From Holophagaceae bacterium (GTDB lineage: Bacteria; Acidobacteriota; Holophagae; Holophagales; Holophagaceae), in contig JANXQX010000215.1 in NCBI GenBank assembly GCA_025353305.1, forward strand, positions 1-10,722: a DNA stretch of 10,722 bases. Reading direction: 5' to 3'. Each line of letters starts with the position of its first letter. The stretch's first letter is position 1. Shown one piece after another: positions 5,847 to 10,722 of the stretch. Position numbers and translations under genes: made by a program. A model generated the notes under the pieces. That model was not told the DNA's origin. It did not search any database and saw only the letters and a program-made list of their open reading frames with translations.

Positions 5847-8267
5847 TTAACCCTTCACGACGATGTTCACCAGCTTGCCATTCGGTGGCAGGACAACCTT
5901 GACGATTTCCTTGCCGTCGATGTGCGGCTTTACTTCGGCGCAGGCCAAGGCCGCCGCTTGGCGGTCCGCTTCGGTGGCGCCAGCTGGCAGCGTGACGCGG
6001 CCGCGGACTTTGCCATTCACCTGGACCACCACCAGGATCTCGTCCGCCTGCAGCCATGCCTGGTCAGCCTCAGGCCACGCGGCTTGCATCACGAAGCCTG
6101 AACCACCGAGTTGCTCGAACAATTGTTCGGCGAGGTGGGGCGCCACGGGCGAAAGCATGCGGGTGAAAGCATCGAGCGAGTGCTGCATCACCGGGGCGCG
6201 GTGCGGGGAATCCAGGGGCAGATCTCCAATGGCGTTGATCAATTCCATAAGGCTCGACACGACCGTGTTGAATTGATACCGCACGGCCAGGTCTTCGGTG
6301 ATGTGGTGGATGGTCTGATGAAGTTTATGCAGCAGATCCTTTTCCTGGCGGGTGAGCAGGTCTCTGTTGGGCATTGGCTCCGAATTGACCCTGTGATCGT
6401 CCACCAGGCGGGCCACGCGTTTCAGGAATCGCGTGGAACCTTCAATGCCATCGAAGCCGGTCCAGTCCAGTTCCTTTTCGATGGGCGCGGCAAAGATCAT
6501 GAAAAGCCGCAGGGCATCGGCGCCGTAGCGCGCCAGCACATCGTCCGGGTCCACCACGTTGCCTTTGGACTTGGACATCTTGAAGCCGTCTTTCAGCACC
6601 ATTCCCTGGCATATGAGTTTTTGGAATGGTTCACCACCGCTCACCATGCCGAGGTCGCGCAGCACCTTGTGGAAGTACCGGGCGTAAATCAGATGCATGG
6701 TCGCGTGTTCGATGCCGCCGATGTACAGATCCACGGGCATCCAGGGGTCCACAGCGGCTTTGTCGAAAGGCAGGTGATCGTTCTTCGGGTCCAGATAGCG
6801 CAGGAAATACCAGCTGGAATCCACAAAGGTATCCATGGTGTCGGTTTCCCGCCGCGCGGCGCCAAGGCAGACCGGACATTTGGCCTCAAGGAAAGATTTC
6901 GACGTTGTCAGCGGCGAAGGTCCGTGGCCGATGAATTCCACATCCTCGGGAAGCCGCACGGGCAGTTCGTCTTCAGCCACAGGCTGAACGCCGTGATCGG
7001 GGCAGTGGATGGTGGGAATGGGCGTGCCCCAGTATCTTTGCCGGGACAGCCCCCAATCCTTCAGCTTGAAAGTGACGGCCCCCTCCGCGCGGCCGCCCAG
7101 TTTGGCAATCATGGCTGACGTTGCAGCGTCGCTAGCCAGACCGCTGAATTCACCGCTGTTGATCAGGATTCCCGGCTCCCATGGGTTTGCGCTTTCGATC
7201 ACTCTGGGGATCGAAAGACCGTACTTCAGGGCGAACTCATGATCGCGCTCATCGTGGGCAGGAACGCCCATCACGGCGCCGGTCCCGTAATCCATCAGCA
7301 CGTAGTTCGCGGCAAATACCGGGACCAATTCGCCCGTGAAGGGATGCACCGCCTGAAGCTTTGTGCGGTGGCCCTCTTTCACATCAGCCACCATCCGCTC
7401 TTCACGGCTTTGTCCCTTGATCCGGGCGCAAAAGGCTTGCAGGCCCGCATCGCCAGCCGTCTGGGCCTCGATCAGCGGGTGTTCAACGGAGAGTGCCAGG
7501 AAATTGACGCCGAACAGCGTATCCAGGCGCGTGGTGAAGACTTCGACCGGCCCGTGATCGACTATGCTGAAACGTAACCTGGCGCCCTCGCTTTTCCCGA
7601 TCCAATGCCGTTGCATAGCCTTGACATTGTCGGGCCAGTCCAGCTTGTCCAGGCCCGCCAGCAGTTCATCGGCGTACCGTGTGATGGCGAAAAAATACTG
7701 CTCCAGGGATTTCTGGATGACCGGATGCCCCGTGCGCTCGTCCTTCCCGTCCACCACTTGTTCGTTGGCCAGCACGGTGCCCAGAGCCTCGCACCAGTTG
7801 ACGTTGCGCATGGCCCGGAACACATCGCCGCGCTTCCACATCCGTAGGAACAACCACTGGTTCCAGCGATAGTAGTCAGGCAGATAACTGGCGATTTCCC
7901 GGTCCCAGTCATAGCTGATGCCGATCTTCTGGATCTGGGCTTTCATGTCGGCAATGTTCTGACGGGTCCAGATGGCCGGATGAATGCCGTTCTTGATCGC
8001 GGCATTCTCGGCGGGCAGGCCGAAAGAATCCCACCCCAAAGGGTGCATGACGGCCTTGCCCCTCATCCGCTGAAATCTCGCGGCCACGTCTCCAAGGGTG
8101 TAATTCCTGACGTGCCCCATGTGGATTCGACCACTGGGGTAAGGCAGCATCACTAAAATATAATAGGGTTGACGCGCACCAATGGTTTCCCTTGAAATGG
8201 TGAACGCCCCTTTTCCCATCCATTTAGATTGGATGCGGGGTTCCTGGTTCAATGGGTCAAATGTCAT
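5847..8267 (-). CDS. leuS: Leucyl-tRNA synthetase
   Basis: An 806-residue class Ia synthetase that charges tRNA-Leu. In order (806-residue numbering): HIGH-type HMGH (49-52) in YPSGRIHMGHVRNY, zinc-like knuckles CPDH (422-425) and CPVC (464-467), and ARRETDTMDTFVDSSWYFLRY before the core resumes. The CP1 editing domain shows the Thr-rich TTRLDT (245-250; the usual form is TTRPDT) and GTGAVMGVPAHDERD with the conserved Asp (339). The KMSKS loop is at 563-567, and the C-terminal tRNA-binding part ends in VQVNGKVRGRV and NGKLVNIVVKG. GMVLKDG runs straight into KMSKS, so the leucine-specific insert of the E. coli enzyme (860 residues) is absent, explaining the shorter length. ATG 8267 is preferred to ATG 8288, since only the former has AAGGAG upstream and fits the family N-terminus. 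Confidence 0.97.
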   Translation of the reverse strand: MTFDPLNQEPRIQSKWMGKGAFTISRETIGARQPYYILVMLPYPSGRIHMGHVRNYTLGDVAARFQRMRGKAVMHPLGWDSFGLPAENAAIKNGIHPAIWTRQNIADMKAQIQKIGISYDWDREIASYLPDYYRWNQWLFLRMWKRGDVFRAMRNVNWCEALGTVLANEQVVDGKDERTGHPVIQKSLEQYFFAITRYADELLAGLDKLDWPDNVKAMQRHWIGKSEGARLRFSIVDHGPVEVFTTRLDTLFGVNFLALSVEHPLIEAQTAGDAGLQAFCARIKGQSREERMVADVKEGHRTKLQAVHPFTGELVPVFAANYVLMDYGTGAVMGVPAHDERDHEFALKYGLSIPRVIESANPWEPGILINSGEFSGLASDAATSAMIAKLGGRAEGAVTFKLKDWGLSRQRYWGTPIPTIHCPDHGVQPVAEDELPVRLPEDVEFIGHGPSPLTTSKSFLEAKCPVCLGAARRETDTMDTFVDSSWYFLRYLDPKNDHLPFDKAAVDPWMPVDLYIGGIEHATMHLIYARYFHKVLRDLGMVSGGEPFQKLICQGMVLKDGFKMSKSKGNVVDPDDVLARYGADALRLFMIFAAPIEKELDWTGFDGIEGSTRFLKRVARLVDDHRVNSEPMPNRDLLTRQEKDLLHKLHQTIHHITEDLAVRYQFNTVVSSLMELINAIGDLPLDSPHRAPVMQHSLDAFTRMLSPVAPHLAEQLFEQLGGSGFVMQAAWPEADQAWLQADEILVVVQVNGKVRGRVTLPAGATEADRQAAALACAEVKPHIDGKEIVKVVLPPNGKLVNIVVKG

Positions 8268-8271
8268 GTTG

Positions 8272-8277
8272 CTCCTT
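8272..8277 (-). promoter_or_regulatory. Ribosome binding site deciding the leuS start
   Basis: Minus-strand AAGGAG four bases before ATG 8267. The upstream in-frame ATG at 8288 has no comparable signal, and the seven extra residues it would add (MGTSRSN) are not part of the LeuRS family N-terminus. Confidence 0.7.
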
Positions 8278-8383
8278 GAAGTTCCCATAAAAGTGGCCTA
8301 CAATTTGCTGATACGCAGTCCCAGGTGTTATCGCCTCGGCACCCATTCGGGTCGGCAATATTTTCATTTCCCAAAAAATACCA

Positions 8384-8412
8384 TTGACATGGAGCCGGAT
8401 TTTGGATTTTCT
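8384..8412 (+). promoter_or_regulatory. Possible promoter of the repeat lipoprotein gene
   Basis: A perfect TTGACA -35 hexamer lies at 8384-8389 in the 225-base divergent gap. At 17 bases the matching -10 is TTTTCT, which is poor, and TCTAAA at 8412-8417 is too far away. The gap (8268-8492) is visibly more AT-rich than the genes around it, so it should hold the divergent promoters. I could not assign a convincing leuS promoter on the minus strand. Confidence 0.3.
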
Positions 8413-8492
8413 CTAAAGTTGCAATAGTGTTATCTTTCCCTAAAGCGTCTCTTCCTCTCTCAATCCTTCCCAATCCCCCTTTTGGAGGCTCT

Positions 8493-10722
8493 ATGAATAA
8501 CCCCAATCCGAAACTCCGGAATGCGCTCGGCATTTCGGCCCTCACGGCGTTTTCGCTGGTGATGATCGGCTGCGGCGGATCGTCTTCATCCGCTCCCGTG
8601 CCCATCAATGCGGCTCCCGGCAACGTGACGATCGCCGGCCCAACCGCTGCCGTGACGCAGCACTCCTACATCTACAACCTGTCGGCCGTGGATCCCGAGA
8701 ATGATGCGATCACCTTCAGCACCACCACCGCGGGCGCGACCATCAGCGGATCCGTTCTGACCTACCTGCCCACCGTCGCGGCGAGCCCCGCGACCCTATC
8801 CGTCATCGCGACCGACTCCAAGGGCGCCGCGTCCCCGGCCAAGACCTTCGCCGTAAACGTGACCCCCAACCAGGCGCCTGCCTTCACCAGCTCGGCTCCC
8901 ACCGCGGGCCAGGTCGGCCACTCCCTGAATTACATCCCCACCGCCTCGGATGCTGAAGGTGACACGGTCGCCATCACCACCGTCAAGACCACCGGCGCTG
9001 GCACCTACACTGCCGGCACCAACGGCGCGTTCACCTACACGCCCGCGTTCGCCGACATCGCCACCCCCCCGGTCTTCACGATCACGGCCTCTGATGGCCA
9101 CACCGGCACCACGGTACAGACCGCCACCCTCGCGGTGAGCAATAGCTTCGCGCCCGTGTTCACCAGCATCGCCCCCATCGGCGCGGTCAAGGTGGGCAAT
9201 GCCGTGACCTACGCTGTCACGGTCACCGATGATGACTCCGCCAACCTCACCCTGACGATGACACCCGGCACCGCCGGTCTGGGCAGCTTCACGGCCGCGG
9301 CCAACGGCAAGAGCGGCACCTTCACCTACACGCCCGCCTTGGCCCAGCTCAACACCAACCAGTCCTTCACCCTCACGGCGAATGACGGCAATGGCGGTGT
9401 TTCGACTCAGACCTTCACCCTTTCAGTGGCCGCCAGTGGTGCCCCGACCTTCACCAGCATCGCGCCTATCGGAGCAGTGAAGGTAGGTAACCCTCTGTCC
9501 TACGCCGTCACGCTCACGGACGATGACAGCGCCAACCTCACGTTGACCATGGTGTCGGGCACGGCTGGTCTAGGCAGCTTTACGCCAGGGCCCAACGGCA
9601 AGAGCGGCACCTTCACCTACACGCCGGCCTTGGCCCAGCTCAACACCAACCAGGCCTTCACCCTCACGGCGAATGATGGCAATGGCGGTGTGGCGACGCA
9701 GACCTTCACCCTTTCAGTGGCCCCCAGCGGCGCCCCCGTGTTCACGAGCATCGCACCCATCGGCGCAGTCAAGGTGGGTACCCCCCTGACCTACTCTGTT
9801 ACGGTTACGGACCCGGACACCACCACTCCCCTCACCCTGACGATGTCGCCTGGCACCGCCGGGCTCGGCGTGTTCACCCCCGCGGTCGACGGCAGGAGCG
9901 GCACCTTCACCTACACGCCGGCCTTGGCCCAGCTCAATACCAACCAGTCCTTTACCCTCACGGCGAATGACGGCAATGGCGGCGTGACGACGCAGACCTT
10001 CACCCTGTCAGTGGCCCCCAGCGGCGCCCCCGTGTTCACGAGCATCGCGCCCATCGGCGCGATCAAGGTAGGCCACGCTCTGTCCTACACCGTCACTGTC
10101 ACCGACGATGATACCGCCAACATCACCCTGACGATGTCGCCTGGCACCTCCGGGCTTGGCGCGTTCACCGCCGCGGGCGACGGCAAGAGTGGCACGTTCA
10201 CCTACACTCCGGCCTTGGCCCAGCTCAGCACCAACCAGTCCTTCACACTCACGGCGAACGACGGCAAAGGTGGCGTGTCGACGCAGACCTTCACCCTGTC
10301 GGTGGCCCCCAGCGGCGCCCCGGTCTTCACCAGCGTATCGCCCACGGCGGTCCGCGGCGGCCTCGCCCTGACCCCGAACTACCAGGTGACCACGACGGAT
10401 GCTGACGAGAACAACACCACCACCCTGAGCATCGATCCAGCCACTCCGCTGGCCACGGCGCTCCCGGGCGGCACCTTCAATGCTACCACTGGTGTGCTCT
10501 CCTACACCCCGACCTTCCCCGATTCGGCCGTGGCGCACACATTCCGCATCCTGGCCAATGATGGCTTCGGCGGCATCAGCTCCCAGAATGTTTCCATCAC
10601 GGTCACTCCCAACCATGCTCCGATCATCAGCAGCCCGACCACGGGCAGCTTCACGGCTCCCGCCGTCAGCAGCGTGATCTCGTACAACACCTTCGCGGTC
10701 TTCGCGACGGATCCCGATAACG
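8493..10722 (+). CDS. Repeat-rich lipoprotein with tandem Ig/cadherin-like domains (3' end outside window)
   Basis: The frame is open from ATG 8493 to the window end (743 complete codons), so the gene is partial. GGAGG lies four bases before the start. Residues 1-27 are a lipoprotein signal: basic K7/R9, hydrophobic ALTAFSLVMI, then lipobox M-I-G-C with Cys27, the only cysteine I see. A GGSSSSAPVP linker follows. Then come beta-rich Thr/Ser/Gly/Ala domains: divergent ones at residues 41-127 and 128-219, four near-identical ones at 220-316, 317-413, 414-511 and 512-608, a divergent one at 609-708 and the start of another. Each has AP-x-FTS near its start, an acidic D-x-D/E patch, FTYTPA, and ANDG before the last strand, as in bacterial Ig-like (He_PIG, Tandem-95 or VCBS-like) domains. 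Probably anchored in the outer membrane and exposed, perhaps in adhesion. That role is inferred. Confidence 0.9.
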   Translation, partial: MNNPNPKLRNALGISALTAFSLVMIGCGGSSSSAPVPINAAPGNVTIAGPTAAVTQHSYIYNLSAVDPENDAITFSTTTAGATISGSVLTYLPTVAASPATLSVIATDSKGAASPAKTFAVNVTPNQAPAFTSSAPTAGQVGHSLNYIPTASDAEGDTVAITTVKTTGAGTYTAGTNGAFTYTPAFADIATPPVFTITASDGHTGTTVQTATLAVSNSFAPVFTSIAPIGAVKVGNAVTYAVTVTDDDSANLTLTMTPGTAGLGSFTAAANGKSGTFTYTPALAQLNTNQSFTLTANDGNGGVSTQTFTLSVAASGAPTFTSIAPIGAVKVGNPLSYAVTLTDDDSANLTLTMVSGTAGLGSFTPGPNGKSGTFTYTPALAQLNTNQAFTLTANDGNGGVATQTFTLSVAPSGAPVFTSIAPIGAVKVGTPLTYSVTVTDPDTTTPLTLTMSPGTAGLGVFTPAVDGRSGTFTYTPALAQLNTNQSFTLTANDGNGGVTTQTFTLSVAPSGAPVFTSIAPIGAIKVGHALSYTVTVTDDDTANITLTMSPGTSGLGAFTAAGDGKSGTFTYTPALAQLSTNQSFTLTANDGKGGVSTQTFTLSVAPSGAPVFTSVSPTAVRGGLALTPNYQVTTTDADENNTTTLSIDPATPLATALPGGTFNATTGVLSYTPTFPDSAVAHTFRILANDGFGGISSQNVSITVTPNHAPIISSPTTGSFTAPAVSSVISYNTFAVFATDPDN
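9150..10316 (+). repeat. Four tandem near-identical 291-294 base coding repeats
   Basis: Units are at 9150-9440, 9441-9731, 9732-10025 and 10026-10316. Lengths are 291, 291, 294 and 291 bases, all in frame (97, 97, 98 and 97 residues). The 294-base unit has one extra codon in the acidic DPDTTTP loop. The second half of each unit is almost identical at DNA level, including silent positions (for example around 9301-9380, 9600-9660, 9899-9960 and 10190-10250). The middle varies more: residues before the conserved G-K/R-SGTFTYTP read AAAN, PGPN, PAVD and AAGD. Flanking domains in the same protein are clearly diverged, so only this block is recently amplified or homogenised. Confidence 0.93.

Noticed and set aside
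5743..6057. Long minus-strand extension of the antitoxin frame upstream to 6057 (179 residues in total).
   Set aside because: The extra part runs through the leuS gene in another frame, and the ribbon-helix-helix domain, ribosome binding site and ATG all point to a start at 5742.
8268..8492. A T-box or leucine attenuator before leuS in the divergent gap.
   Set aside because: No leader peptide with Leu codons, no T-box core sequence and no terminator hairpin could be found on the minus strand; only a four-pair ACCC/GGGT stem is visible.
9150..10316. The evenly spaced repeats as a CRISPR array or satellite DNA.
   Set aside because: Units of 291-294 bases are contiguous, entirely coding and in frame, with no spacer/repeat structure.
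10008..10616. Minus-strand open frame of 202 residues opposite the lipoprotein, rich in Gly, Arg and Glu.
   Set aside because: It is the mirror of the Thr/Ala/Gly repeat coding sequence; the plus frame has a ribosome binding site, lipoprotein signal and domain repeats.

Overview
The window is about 60% GC and looks like chromosome from a Gram-negative bacterium. Every recognisable gene is of ordinary bacterial type. The right edge carries a lipoprotein made of bacterial Ig/cadherin-like repeats. The mix of genes (fused formimidoyltransferase-cyclodeaminase, PduO-type adenosyltransferase, Thr-rich Ig-like lipoprotein) would fit an Acidobacteriota member such as the Holophagae, but that is a guess from style and not a placement.

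Layout. At the left (77-1090, +) is an AmgK-like sugar kinase of the aminoglycoside-phosphotransferase fold. It converges, with a 5-base gap, on a long minus-strand run. In transcription order that run is leuS (8267-5847), a RelB/RelE-type toxin-antitoxin pair (5742-5262), fused ftcD (5219-3351), a cysteine synthase family gene (3264-2311), pyrE (2314-1685) and a PduO-type ATP:corrinoid adenosyltransferase (1650-1096). Spacing is tight: pyrE starts inside the stop of the cysteine synthase gene, the toxin starts inside the antitoxin, and most other gaps are below 110 bases. Parts of this run are probably co-transcribed. At the right (8493 to the window end, +), divergent from leuS, begins a lipoprotein reading frame that is still open at base 10722. 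It contains four near-identical domains of about 291 bases each in tandem.

How the genes work together. They do not form one pathway. leuS charges tRNA-Leu, ftcD returns the formimino group of histidine breakdown to the folate pool, the cysteine synthase makes sulfur amino acids, pyrE makes OMP, and the adenosyltransferase makes coenzyme B12. The run is a metabolic housekeeping cluster with a toxin-antitoxin module set between leuS and ftcD.

I see no clearly new system. The points most worth a second look are a C2H2-zinc-finger-like insert of about 77 residues inside FtcD, the homogenised repeat array in the lipoprotein, and the placement and operator-like palindrome of the toxin-antitoxin pair.
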